A DNA stretch of 64,000 nt from Kiritimatiellia bacterium. GTDB taxonomy: Bacteria > Verrucomicrobiota > Kiritimatiellia > UBA8416 > JADHWI01. The notes beneath the pieces are model-generated. The model did no database searches, had not been told where the DNA came from, and saw only the letters and a list, made by a program, of their open reading frames with translations. Below are positions 15,683 to 24,319 of this stretch, one piece after another. Numbering within the stretch: the stretch's first letter is position 1; each line of letters starts with the position of its first letter. The translations under genes were made by a program, and so were the position numbers. The stretch spans positions 1 through 64,000 of the forward strand of contig JASLPY010000022.1 in assembly GCA_030744755.1 (NCBI GenBank), read 5' to 3'.

Positions 15683-18220
15683 TCACCTCCACTCATGCTT
15701 CGGGTACCGTCCGCGCAGATCTTTCTTTGCCCGCTCGTAGCCGTTCTGCCAGAAACTCTCAAGGTCATCGGTGATCTGCACTGTACGCTGGTTTGGAGCC
15801 AGGATGTGGGCTCGCACAGGCACTTTGCCCATACAGATGAAGGGAAGCGCGTGTGTATCGTACAGATCCTGGATCCGAATCGCCATGTATGGTCCGTTGG
15901 CGGGATCATCGTACAAGATACGCGGCTCGCGACCATTTTCGATGCGCACCCGGTCCGGCGCGTACGCTTCTACAGACGCACTCTGTTCACGACTCAGCCA
16001 GGCCTTGAGAACCGGCCATACTTCGCGCGTCTTGATATCTTTGTAGCTCCTTGCGCCGTGGCAGATCTGTTCGACAAGGGATCGCCTGCCCGTATCCCTA
16101 ATACCGGGAACACCCAGTTCGGCACAGTGGTCTGCGACCAGGTTCACGCGTCCGATCCAACGCTCCACCTTCGCATCCCAGGCCTTGAGGGCAAGGCGTC
16201 CCGAAATCACCTCGTCCGCCAGTAACGTTGCTGCCTCGTCATCGGTCACGTCCTCCGCCCGGCAGACCGCAATGACAAGATCCCGATACAGAGTTCGACG
16301 CTCAGCGCGCACACGCTTGATCGACGAATCATAGATTATCTCACGGGCCTCAGAGAATGCGTGGCCAAACATCTCCTGGAGCCATTCCGGCTGAAGCGCA
16401 GTCAGGCCGGACAAACGTACGTCCACTTCCCCGCGTCGCTTCCCGATTTCCTGGATTTCGGCCGCTACAACGAGTTCGCGTTTGCTATCGACAATGCTGT
16501 CGCCGCTGATCGTGCCACGCCGGCCGTGCACAATGCTGCAGCGGGAGGATCCGCTGCCCACGCGTCGTGCCACCTGGTCAGGAAAACCCGTCATCACACA
16601 ACGATATAGCAGTTCCGGTACGACATCGGCATCGAAACAATCCAATCCCAACGACCTCGCCGTTCGCAGAAGCTGCTCAGCCGAACGTCCGACTGCACGT
16701 GCCGCCAAACCGTGAATCCCGAAAGGCTCACAGTCCTCCCGTCGAAACCTGTTTCGCGATGCCTCCTCCCAAGCCCTTAGCTGCAGGAACAGGTCCGAAT
16801 CGTGCAGCCCCTGAACAAGGTCCAGACGGCGTTCTCGAGTTTGCGCGTCAACCCGCCGAATCAAGATGGGACGTTCCTGGAGCAGGGCTGCGACAACGCA
16901 GACGGTCGGCGCGCAGGCAAAATACTCCCCGGACACCAGCATGCGGGACACGCGAGGATGAAGAGGGAAGGACGCAAGGCGACGACCCAACTCCGTAACC
17001 TCCCCATCTTTCGTCAAGGCGCCCAGGTCATACAGCAGACGTTCTGCCTTGTCGATGCTATGCGGCAATGGGGCATCCACCCACGGAAATGCCGCCAGGT
17101 CATCCACGCCGGCCACGCGAAGCTGGAGCACCGTCTCCGCCAAGTCCACGCGATGCAACTCGGGGGGGTCATGCCGCACCCGGCCCGCCTGGTCTCGCTC
17201 GGTCCACAGCCGTACACAACAGCCTGGACTCAATCGCCCTGCCCTACCTGCGCGCTGATCCGCCGACGCCTGGCTGATCTTCTCGACGAGAAGCGTATTG
17301 ATTCCACGCCGTGCATCGAAAGACGCTTTCCTCGCAAGACCGCTGTCCACCACCATCGTGATTCCCTCGATCGTCAACGAGGTCTCCGCGACATTCGTAG
17401 CAACAACAATCTTGCGCCCGCTGGAAGGCATCAACGCGCGATCCTGTTCCTCAACCGGCAGTTCCCCGTACAGGGGCAGTACGTGGCATTCACGAATCAT
17501 CGGCGAACGTTTCAGCGCCTCAACGGTTCTCCGGATCTCGTAGACGCCCGGCATGAACACCAGGATATCTCCATCGTCCCGCTCTTTGAGAAGCCCGCCC
17601 ACCTCGCGCACAGCGGTGTCCCACGGTTCCGCTTTCGCACGCGCCTCACTGCGCAGGTAACGAATATCTACGGGATAGGCACGTCCCTCCGAACGTATCG
17701 AGTGACAAGGCGAAAGAGATGACTCAAGCTGGGCAGCATCAAGCGTTGCCGACATGATGACAATTTTCAGATCCGGCCGGGTCGTGGCCTGAAGACGCAG
17801 CGCAAACCCCAGCATCAAGTCGCAGTAAAGATGCCGCTCATGAAACTCGTCGAAGACTATGACACTGACACGACGAAGGTCCGGATCACCGAGCATTTCT
17901 CTCAGCAGTATTCCGTCCGTCTCGTACTTGATTAGAGTCGACGGACCAGAATGGTTTTCAAAGCGGACCTGGTACCCCACTTCCTCTCCAAGCTGAACCT
18001 CTAGCTCGCCCGCCACGCGGCGCGCCAGCATTCGGGCCGCTATTCGGCGGGGCTGAAGAACCACAATCCGCCCATCACCCTCGATCCCCTGTCGCAAAAT
18101 CATCTGTGGAACCTGCGTGGATTTTCCCGATCCGGTTGGGGCAACCACGATCAGGCGGTTCCCCGTCCGCAGGGCATCCACGATGCGATTCTCTTCATCA
18201 TATATAGGCAGACGCTTCAT
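15683..18220 (-). CDS. hrpB: ATP-dependent helicase HrpB
   Basis: 845-residue DEAH-type helicase. Walker A VAPTGSGKST (26-35), DEFHERH motif II (124-130), SATL (157-160) and motif VI DQRAGRAGR (321-329) are all present. The C-terminal HrpB signature YERAKKDLRGRYPKHEW is intact and separates it from HrpA. I use ATG 18220 (MKRLPIYDEE) rather than 18262 because GGAG precedes it and the alignment of HrpB begins there. Its physiological role in bacteria is poorly defined; RNA-related remodelling is assumed from the family. Confidence 0.95.
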   Translation of the reverse strand: MKRLPIYDEENRIVDALRTGNRLIVVAPTGSGKSTQVPQMILRQGIEGDGRIVVLQPRRIAARMLARRVAGELEVQLGEEVGYQVRFENHSGPSTLIKYETDGILLREMLGDPDLRRVSVIVFDEFHERHLYCDLMLGFALRLQATTRPDLKIVIMSATLDAAQLESSLSPCHSIRSEGRAYPVDIRYLRSEARAKAEPWDTAVREVGGLLKERDDGDILVFMPGVYEIRRTVEALKRSPMIRECHVLPLYGELPVEEQDRALMPSSGRKIVVATNVAETSLTIEGITMVVDSGLARKASFDARRGINTLLVEKISQASADQRAGRAGRLSPGCCVRLWTERDQAGRVRHDPPELHRVDLAETVLQLRVAGVDDLAAFPWVDAPLPHSIDKAERLLYDLGALTKDGEVTELGRRLASFPLHPRVSRMLVSGEYFACAPTVCVVAALLQERPILIRRVDAQTRERRLDLVQGLHDSDLFLQLRAWEEASRNRFRREDCEPFGIHGLAARAVGRSAEQLLRTARSLGLDCFDADVVPELLYRCVMTGFPDQVARRVGSGSSRCSIVHGRRGTISGDSIVDSKRELVVAAEIQEIGKRRGEVDVRLSGLTALQPEWLQEMFGHAFSEAREIIYDSSIKRVRAERRTLYRDLVIAVCRAEDVTDDEAATLLADEVISGRLALKAWDAKVERWIGRVNLVADHCAELGVPGIRDTGRRSLVEQICHGARSYKDIKTREVWPVLKAWLSREQSASVEAYAPDRVRIENGREPRILYDDPANGPYMAIRIQDLYDTHALPFICMGKVPVRAHILAPNQRTVQITDDLESFWQNGYERAKKDLRGRYPKHEWR

Positions 18221-18305
18221 CGCACTCCACTGGCAACCCGCAGGCGCCCTTCGCGTAAACATTCCTTTTAAGTATTCTCGCGGGGTTCAGGTCGCGAACC
18301 GGACG

Positions 18306-19199
18306 TTATAGCGCCACCCCGAATAGACGTAGCCTACTGGTCAGCACATTATCCAGGCCAGGTAAATCCCTCGGGTAGATTGAGATCAGGCGTTTGCCTT
18401 CCTGCTGATATAGCGTCTGCTTTTTGTACATGCTCATCTTGTACTTTGGCGTGTCCAAACCCCAATACTCGATGTAGACATCCAGCTCAGGCAGATAGAA
18501 ATCGGGACGGATTTGAAACTCGCCGATGATCCGATACTTCGTATCGTACCGGTAGGCAATTCCATGTCTGGAAAGCCACTCGGCGATACGTCGCTCGCCT
18601 TTCGATTGCACGAGCGTTCCGTCGCGCGCCTTGATGGTTTTGCTTATTTCTACTTGAGTTTCGAAATTTCGCCGCTCCAAGAACACTTCATCAAAACAGC
18701 GATCGCAGAACACGCGTTGAAAAGCTTCATTCGAACGTGTGTATTCCTCCACGGAAACCGGCGTGTCGCAGCGTTTACAGCGGTGTTTCACACCGGTTTC
18801 GGTGTCTTGCGAGGCTTGCTCTATGGCATCTGCCGCGGTTTTGGCTGCGGCCCGTACGTAATTGCGGTTTGCGGGATTTCGTGCCATATCGCGAAGATCC
18901 TGCACGTGTGCGTGTGCGGCCGCACCATACTTCTTCAGCGCTCGGATGGCATATTGCTGGGTCTGCGGATGGCGGCCACGCAGTGCCAGGGGAGCCAGCG
19001 CCGCCACGGCCGCCTCTGTGTCAGCACCAAACTCAGCCAGTTTTCCGATGGCCGAGGCCACAAGCCGTTGAACTTCGTTCGACGGCAGACGGCACAACTC
19101 AACGAGTTCCGGCAGAGCCTTCGGATCGCCTGTGCGGCCCAGATGCAGCGCTCGCTGTACAGCTTTGTGGTGTTCGTCTGGCAGCATGGGGCTTTTCAT
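18306..19199 (-). CDS. HEAT-repeat, zinc-ribbon and nuclease-fold fusion protein
   Basis: 297 residues in three parts. Residues 10-130 are alpha-helical repeats resembling HEAT/armadillo (GDPKALPELVELCRLPSNEV, then similar units). Residues 141-168 carry CKRC and CDRC, a four-cysteine zinc site. Residues 196-275 look like a PD-(D/E)XK or Vsr-like nuclease: QSKGERRIAEWL (E202), RPDFYLPELDVYIEYWG (D232, E244), then a lysine-containing helix. ATG 19199 is chosen because AGAGAGGA precedes it; the ORF-track extension to 19505 runs through a promoter-like leader. No signal peptide, so it acts inside the cell. It is 85 bases upstream of hrpB on the same strand. The combination is unfamiliar to me; nucleic-acid repair, RNA decay or defence are all possible. 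Confidence 0.72.
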   Translation of the reverse strand: MKSPMLPDEHHKAVQRALHLGRTGDPKALPELVELCRLPSNEVQRLVASAIGKLAEFGADTEAAVAALAPLALRGRHPQTQQYAIRALKKYGAAAHAHVQDLRDMARNPANRNYVRAAAKTAADAIEQASQDTETGVKHRCKRCDTPVSVEEYTRSNEAFQRVFCDRCFDEVFLERRNFETQVEISKTIKARDGTLVQSKGERRIAEWLSRHGIAYRYDTKYRIIGEFQIRPDFYLPELDVYIEYWGLDTPKYKMSMYKKQTLYQQEGKRLISIYPRDLPGLDNVLTSRLRLFGVAL

Positions 19200-19230
19200 C
19201 GCACGTCCTCTCTGATGCGGTGTCAACTCG

Positions 19231-19292
19231 CTATCGCTCGCCAACGGCAGTAAAACGAGAATACAAGCTATGAGTCTATTGGCGAGCGATAG
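19231..19292. promoter_or_regulatory. 14-bp perfect inverted repeat in the nuclease-gene leader
   Basis: CTATCGCTCGCCAA at 19231-19244 is exactly repeated in inverse at 19279-19292, 34 bases apart, just upstream of the HEAT/nuclease start. It could be a regulator site, a leader hairpin or another dispersed repeat. The rest of 19200-19552 (353 bases between two divergent genes) shows no gene. Confidence 0.5.
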
Positions 19293-19552
19293 AGAGTCAA
19301 TACATTCTTGTTGCCTTGCTGCCTGCACACACCACCGGTGACAGGCGATATGTCTAATGGGACGGTAAGCATTGGATAAGGCACTGGGCGACAGTAGTAT
19401 TGCTGGAGGCTTTTCAAGAAAGGAACAGTTCGCTATGTGAAGAAGCCCTCTCAGCTTCGGTTCCGCTATTGACTCTCCCAAAACCTTCCTATATTCTTCT
19501 GACATTAATCGATGGGTGTGCTGACCGTCATGTTTTTGGAGGTCCTTAGGCT

Positions 19553-20116
19553 ATGAAGAAGCTTCTTGTAATCCTTTCTGTTGCATTTGTCGCTTTCGCT
19601 ACTCCGTCGATCGCCGACTTTTATGATTTCGACGGTTTGATTGTCGACATCGAGTACTCTGCCGGCACTGGAGACAACGAGGCAATGCTGGTGCTCACTT
19701 TCGGCATAGATACTTACGCTTTTCTTTATTCCTGGGACGGTTCGGCTACTGGCCTGGACATGCTCCAGACGGTCGATGCGGCTTCGACGGACATGACGAT
19801 CACTTATGGGGCCGGCAATACTATCGACACAATAAGCTACGACGGCAACTCGGGAGGCGGTGTGGTACCTACCAGCTGGTGGACGATTTTTCTGAGCACT
19901 GACGGTACATCGTGGTCATTCCAGCTCGATGCGCCACCGCATCCGGACGACTATGACCTGACTGACGGGGATTTTAATGGCTATGGTCTTCAAACAACGA
20001 TCAATGGCCAGGGAACCAAGCCCGTCACCCCCGTGGTCCCTGAACCCGGCACCGCCGCGTTACTGATCATCGGCGGAGTTGTAGCGTGGGGACGCGCAAG
20101 GAAGCGCCTGGGCTGA
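19553..20116 (+). CDS. PEP-CTERM sorted exported protein
   Basis: 187 residues. An N-terminal signal peptide (MKKLLVILSVAFVAFATPSIA) is followed by a beta-rich acidic domain and a C-terminal PEP-CTERM signal: VPEPGTAALLIIGGVVAW then the basic RARKRLG. In established systems such proteins are processed by an exosortase and linked to the cell surface or extracellular matrix. No exosortase is in this window. GGAGGT precedes the ATG. The body of the protein, 140 residues, is not recognised. Confidence 0.9.
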   Translation: MKKLLVILSVAFVAFATPSIADFYDFDGLIVDIEYSAGTGDNEAMLVLTFGIDTYAFLYSWDGSATGLDMLQTVDAASTDMTITYGAGNTIDTISYDGNSGGGVVPTSWWTIFLSTDGTSWSFQLDAPPHPDDYDLTDGDFNGYGLQTTINGQGTKPVTPVVPEPGTAALLIIGGVVAWGRARKRLG

Positions 20117-20151
20117 GTTGACCCGCAGTTTTTGTCGGATACTCGTACGCA

Positions 20152-21471
20152 ATGCTACCTCAATGGATTATCGCAAAGAAGCGTGACGGGCAAGCCCTGA
20201 CAGAAGAGGAAATCCACTTCTTCATAGAAGGGTACGGAAGCGGCGACATTCCCGACTACCAGATGTCCGCCCTCGCCATGGCCATCTACTTCCAGGACAT
20301 GACTTTCGGCGAAACTGCCGTACTTACCGACACAATGATGAATTCGGGTTCCGTCCTCGACACTTCATCCATAGACGCTCCAACCGCCGATAAGCACTCG
20401 ACGGGTGGCGTGGGCGACAAGGTCTCGCTCATACTTGCGCCGCTGGTCGCCTGCGCGGGAATCGCGGTGCCGATGATCTCCGGCCGCGGGCTGGGAATCA
20501 CCGGGGGCACACTCGACAAGCTCGAATCCATACCCGGATACCGGACCGATCTCTCGACCGACGAGTTCCTGGCGACCATCCGCGAATGCGGTTGCTCGAT
20601 CATTGGGCAGACAGCGGAGCTGGCACCCGTTGACAAGAAGCTCTATGCGCTGCGGGACGTGACAGGAACCGTTCCTTCAATACCCCTGATTACCGCCAGC
20701 ATAATGTCAAAGAAGCTGGCGGAGAACACCGATGCCCTCGTGTTGGATGTCAAGTGGGGCAAAGGCGCGTTTATGAAGACCCTGGAGGATGCCACGCGCC
20801 TGGCCGAGACAATGGTCGAGGTGGGCACGAAGATGGGAAGAAAGATGGCGGCCCTGCTGACTGATATGAACCAGCCGCTGGGGCATACAGCCGGGAACGC
20901 GCTCGAGATTGTGGAGACCATCGAATCCCTGCGTGGCGACGGACCGGAAGATCTCATGACCGTGACCCTTGAACTATCGGCCTGCATGCTGACACTCACG
21001 GATAAGGCGGCGAACCTCGATGAGGCAAGGGACATGCTGCACGGGTTCATTGCCTCGGGAATGGCCCTCGAGAAGTTCAGGACGATGGTACGTTTGCAGG
21101 GGGGCGACCCGGGTATAACCGATGACACGTCCCTCTTGCCGGCGGCCGAGATGCAACGTGATTTCCCGGCGCCCGCATCCGGGTACATCAGCGCCGTCAA
21201 TGCCGAGACGATAGGAAAAGCCTGCATCGTGCTTGGCGCAGGCAGACGCGAAGTGGAAGACAATATCGATCACGCGGTGGGGGTATCCGGATTGGTGAAA
21301 ATCGGACAGGAAGTGAAAGAGGGTGACAAGCTCTTGACCCTGCATTCCAACAACCCTGAGAGGGCCGCGGAAGCGGAGGCAATGCTGGCAAATGCCTTCG
21401 AGATATCCACAGACAGGCCTGATGAGCCCGAACTGATAGCTGCGAGGATATCGGGAGATGACAGATCATGA
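20152..21471 (+). CDS. Pyrimidine-nucleoside (thymidine) phosphorylase
   Basis: 439-residue nucleoside phosphorylase II family enzyme that splits thymidine, deoxyuridine or uridine with phosphate. The phosphate-binding KHSTGGVGDK is at 81-90 and the family signature SGRGLGITGGTLDKLESIPG at 110-129. The C-terminal alpha/beta domain (DFPAPASGYISAVNAETIG) is complete. Whether it prefers thymidine alone (DeoA) or is a broad PdP cannot be told by eye. It overlaps cdd by 4 bases, a translationally coupled salvage pair. No strong ribosome site precedes the ATG. Confidence 0.95.
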   Translation: MLPQWIIAKKRDGQALTEEEIHFFIEGYGSGDIPDYQMSALAMAIYFQDMTFGETAVLTDTMMNSGSVLDTSSIDAPTADKHSTGGVGDKVSLILAPLVACAGIAVPMISGRGLGITGGTLDKLESIPGYRTDLSTDEFLATIRECGCSIIGQTAELAPVDKKLYALRDVTGTVPSIPLITASIMSKKLAENTDALVLDVKWGKGAFMKTLEDATRLAETMVEVGTKMGRKMAALLTDMNQPLGHTAGNALEIVETIESLRGDGPEDLMTVTLELSACMLTLTDKAANLDEARDMLHGFIASGMALEKFRTMVRLQGGDPGITDDTSLLPAAEMQRDFPAPASGYISAVNAETIGKACIVLGAGRREVEDNIDHAVGVSGLVKIGQEVKEGDKLLTLHSNNPERAAEAEAMLANAFEISTDRPDEPELIAARISGDDRS

Positions 21472-21875
21472 ACCGACCCGAAGACATCGACTTGCTTGAG
21501 AAAGCTGCGGCTGCAACCACAAACGCTCACGCGCCCTATTCCGGGTTCCAGGTTGGAGCAGCGGTCGAAACCGACGACGGAACCGTGTTCGTTGGCTGCA
21601 ATGTGGAGAATGCTTCTTATGGACTCACAATGTGCGCGGAACGAACAGCCATATTCAGTGCCGTGGCAGAAGGACATCGCAGTTTCGCACGAATCGCAGT
21701 CGTTGCGTCGGGTGACACACTCCCCTACCCCTGCGGCGCCTGCAGACAGGTTTTATCGGAGTTCTGTGATGACGACATGAAGGTGCTGGTGGCGGCGGCA
21801 GACAACCTGGAGGATTACAAAACGGTAACACTGGGAGACCTTTTGCCTCACGCGTTCAGACTTGAGAAACCGTAG
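21468..21875 (+). CDS. cdd: Cytidine deaminase
   Basis: 135-residue zinc enzyme that deaminates cytidine and deoxycytidine, feeding uridine to the upstream phosphorylase. Zinc and catalytic residues are in MCAERTA (C56, E58) and PCGACRQ (C89, C92), and NVENASYG is the substrate loop. This is the short homotetrameric class. Its ATG overlaps the stop of the phosphorylase gene (ATGA), so the two proteins should be made together. Confidence 0.97.
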   Translation: MNRPEDIDLLEKAAAATTNAHAPYSGFQVGAAVETDDGTVFVGCNVENASYGLTMCAERTAIFSAVAEGHRSFARIAVVASGDTLPYPCGACRQVLSEFCDDDMKVLVAAADNLEDYKTVTLGDLLPHAFRLEKP

Positions 21876-21951
21876 CCGGGAACCATGGCCACCCATGACA
21901 GCACGGAGGCCATCAGTTTTTTTTGGAGATAAGAAGTATCGAGTGCAAAGA

Positions 21952-22019
21952 TGCGGCGGAGGCCCGCCGCACTCCATGCTGGCGCACTCTTATTTGGAGC
22001 GCGGCGGGCCTCCGCCGCA
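21952..22019. repeat. 19-bp GC-rich inverted repeat
   Basis: TGCGGCGGAGGCCCGCCGC at 21952-21970 is perfectly inverted at 22001-22019. It lies between cdd and the PIN-PhoH gene. No T-run follows, so a dispersed GC-rich palindrome is more likely than a terminator. The ORF-track extension of the PhoH gene runs through it and is rejected. Confidence 0.7.
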
Positions 22020-22058
22020 CAGGGCAACAGGGAGCTACTTCCAAGTAGGGTAGACACA

Positions 22059-23384
22059 ATGGGAAAAACGTTCGTACTCGACACAAATGTGCTTTTACAC
22101 AATGCCGACTGCATTGAGAGTTTTGAAGACAACACCGTAATAATCCCGATGGGAGTGATTGAGGAGCTCGACAGGTTCAAGTCACACAATGATGAACTTG
22201 GGCGAAACGCAAGGCAGGTGATACGCAGGCTGGATGCACTCAGGTCTGAGGGCAACCTTCGCGACGGCGTACCTCTCAACAAGGACGGAGTTCTCAGGAT
22301 CACCTCCGGTGGCGCGAACGGAAAAGAACTGGGGCTCAGCCAGGACGTAACCGATAACCGTATTCTTGTCTCGGCTTACGCGATTCACCAGAAGGGCGAG
22401 CGCGTCATCTTCGTGAGCAAGGATATCAACGCCCGGCTTAAGGCGGATGCTCTCGGTCTTGAGGCCAAGGACTTTGAGAAGGAGAAGATCAATTTTGATG
22501 AACTCTACTCGGGCTATTCAGAAGTAACGGTAGCCAGCGGCGTCATTGATCAGTTCTATAAATCCAAGGTACTCGAACAGGACGGCCTTGGACGGTATCC
22601 CAACGAATTCGTTCTCCTTGTTGACAAGAGCAACAAGAAGCGAACCGCCCTTGGAAGGGCTGTGGCCCCCGGAGCCATAACCCACCTTGAAAGCAAGTAC
22701 GAGCACGCGTGGAACGTGCAGGCACGTAACAAGGAGCAACGCCTTGCAATCGAGTTGCTGATGCACCCGGAAGTACAGATCGTGACCCTCCTCGGCCAGG
22801 CCGGAACGGGCAAGACCCTACTCGCGCTCGCAGCTGCACTCCAGGTGGTGCAGAAAAACCACAGGTATGACCGTATACTGGTTTCCAGGCCGGTGGTTCC
22901 TCTGGGCAAGGACATCGGATATCTTCCGGGTGCAAAGGAAGAAAAGCTCTCGCACTGGATGCAGCCCATTTTCGACAATCTTACCTACCTGCTCAGGGAA
23001 GCTACAACCGGCACGGGGCGAAAGAAGAAAACGCACTCCACGATTCAGTCTCGCATAGAGAAGCTTATGGGCGACAACATTCTCGTGCTGGAAGCCCTGA
23101 CTTATATCAGGGGAAGATCAATACCGCGGCAGTACGTAATAGTCGACGAAGCCCAGAACCTGACCCCACACGAAGTCAAAACGATAATCAGCCGCGCCGG
23201 GGAAGGAACAAAGATGGTTCTGACCGGCGACCCGTACCAGATCGATAACCCATACCTGGATGCATCCAGCAACGGCCTGACCTACGTCGCAGAGCAGTTG
23301 AAGGTGCACAAGGTTCACGGACACGTCACCCTCAGGTCCAGCGAACGCAGCGCCCTCGCCGCAATCGCAGCCGAGTACCTGTAA
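22059..23384 (+). CDS. PIN-domain PhoH-like ATPase
   Basis: 441 residues. An N-terminal PIN ribonuclease domain (KTFVLDTNVLLHN, Asp8; acidic residues at EELD) is fused to a PhoH-type P-loop ATPase with Walker A GQAGTGKT (246-253) and Walker B YVIVDEAQNLTP. This is the PhoH2 or YlaK architecture, thought to be an RNA helicase with coupled RNase activity. The start at 22059 matches the conserved PIN N-terminus; the longer ORF start would translate a palindromic repeat. No antitoxin-like partner gene is adjacent. Likely cytoplasmic. Confidence 0.92.
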   Translation: MGKTFVLDTNVLLHNADCIESFEDNTVIIPMGVIEELDRFKSHNDELGRNARQVIRRLDALRSEGNLRDGVPLNKDGVLRITSGGANGKELGLSQDVTDNRILVSAYAIHQKGERVIFVSKDINARLKADALGLEAKDFEKEKINFDELYSGYSEVTVASGVIDQFYKSKVLEQDGLGRYPNEFVLLVDKSNKKRTALGRAVAPGAITHLESKYEHAWNVQARNKEQRLAIELLMHPEVQIVTLLGQAGTGKTLLALAAALQVVQKNHRYDRILVSRPVVPLGKDIGYLPGAKEEKLSHWMQPIFDNLTYLLREATTGTGRKKKTHSTIQSRIEKLMGDNILVLEALTYIRGRSIPRQYVIVDEAQNLTPHEVKTIISRAGEGTKMVLTGDPYQIDNPYLDASSNGLTYVAEQLKVHKVHGHVTLRSSERSALAAIAAEYL

Positions 23385-23429
23385 GAACTTGGCTTGGCCA
23401 GAACGGTTCAGCAAGCACAGCCGTGAAGA

Positions 23430-23515
23430 AACTGTCATCCTGAGCGTAGCGTAGCGTAGTCGAAGGATCTCGGCTATCAGCAGACCATTAGATCCCTCGG
23501 CAAGCTCGGGATGAC
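23430..23515. repeat. TCATCCTGAGCGTAG interspersed repeat
   Basis: GTCATCCTGAGCGTAGCGTAGCGTAGTCGAAGGATCTCGG, followed by a partly inverted arm GATCCCTCGGCAAGCTCGGGATGACA, forms a long imperfect hairpin. The arm includes a small GCGTA triplication. Related strings occur near 11548 and 43518. No gene lies between 23385 and 23615. Confidence 0.65.
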
Positions 23516-23615
23516 ATTAACCGGGCAATGAGCGTGTATTTGCAAACTTCAGAGCGACGACGCCTTTACTTTTCGAGAAGAGGATCGTGCTCTGTCGTTG
23601 CTGGATCGTTCCTAT

Positions 23616-24149
23616 TCAGGTGAGAAGTTTGTAGATGGACTCATCCTTCATCTTGATTTCTTCGGGTGACAGGTCCATCAGTTCGTGTGGAAACACGATC
23701 CACCGGTCTGTCTGTCGATAGCAGAAATCCGGGGAGACATCAGTCTGGTTGTGCCCTTCCCTCTGGTACAGGGTTGCTACTTTCACGTGGCCTGTCCTGG
23801 CGCTCAAGATTCGTCTCACTTCCTGGACAGTCCAACCCGTATCGAAAATATCATCCACAACCAACACGCGGCTTTCGCCGTCAATTCGTTCGAGAACGTC
23901 ACCCAGATTGTCGACCGTGACCTTGGTACGCCGGCCTATGCCCGAATAGGATTCCGCCTTGACGACCGCATGGTATGTTTCGATGCCTTTGTAGAGCAGG
24001 AATTCGTGAACAACAATGCCTACGGGAGTTCCCCCCCTCCATAAAACAAGAATCACATCCGGACGATAGCCTGACCTGTAGATCTGATCGGCCAGGCAGA
24101 AGCTGTCACGAACGAGATCGTTAGACTCTATGAACTCCTTATCACTCAT
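23616..24149 (-). CDS. Phosphoribosyltransferase (hypoxanthine/guanine type)
   Basis: 177-residue type I PRTase. The PRPP-binding loop is VLVVDDIFDTGWTV (95-108), and VLWRGGTPVG (35-44) is the PPi loop. The sequence resembles the short Gpt/Hpt-like proteins that salvage purine bases with PRPP. TAAGGAG precedes the ATG. It is 170 bases downstream of the amidase with a palindromic repeat between, so it may have its own promoter. Base specificity is not evident; a regulatory PRTase is an alternative. Confidence 0.85.
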   Translation of the reverse strand: MSDKEFIESNDLVRDSFCLADQIYRSGYRPDVILVLWRGGTPVGIVVHEFLLYKGIETYHAVVKAESYSGIGRRTKVTVDNLGDVLERIDGESRVLVVDDIFDTGWTVQEVRRILSARTGHVKVATLYQREGHNQTDVSPDFCYRQTDRWIVFPHELMDLSPEEIKMKDESIYKLLT

Positions 24150-24250
24150 TCTGCTCCTTACCGCTCTCTAGAAAGGGAATCAGGAATCACCCCTGTGACA
24201 GTACGTGCGATGCACCAGGATGCCGACAGGTATTTACGACCCATCCGCAT

Positions 24251-24313
24251 GGTCCACCTCGTAGCGGTGGACCTACTTCTGTTCTGCAGTACGTCCACCG
24301 CTACGAGGTGGAC
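24251..24313. repeat. GTCCACC palindrome pair, copy 2
   Basis: GGTCCACCTCGTAGCGGTGGACC (24251-24273) and GTCCACCGCTACGAGGTGGAC (24293-24313) are each palindromes and are also inverted copies of each other, separated by TACTTCTGTTCTGCAGTAC. This two-unit arrangement is the clearest copy of the family. Confidence 0.85.
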
Positions 24314-24319
24314 GCAATA

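Noticed and set aside
19200-19505. N-terminal extension of the HEAT/nuclease ORF
   Set aside because: Met at 19199 has a strong ribosome site; the extension runs through an inverted repeat and has no recognisable domain.
21951-22058. N-terminal extension of the PIN-PhoH ORF
   Set aside because: It translates a 19-bp palindrome; the PIN domain begins at 22059 as in homologues.
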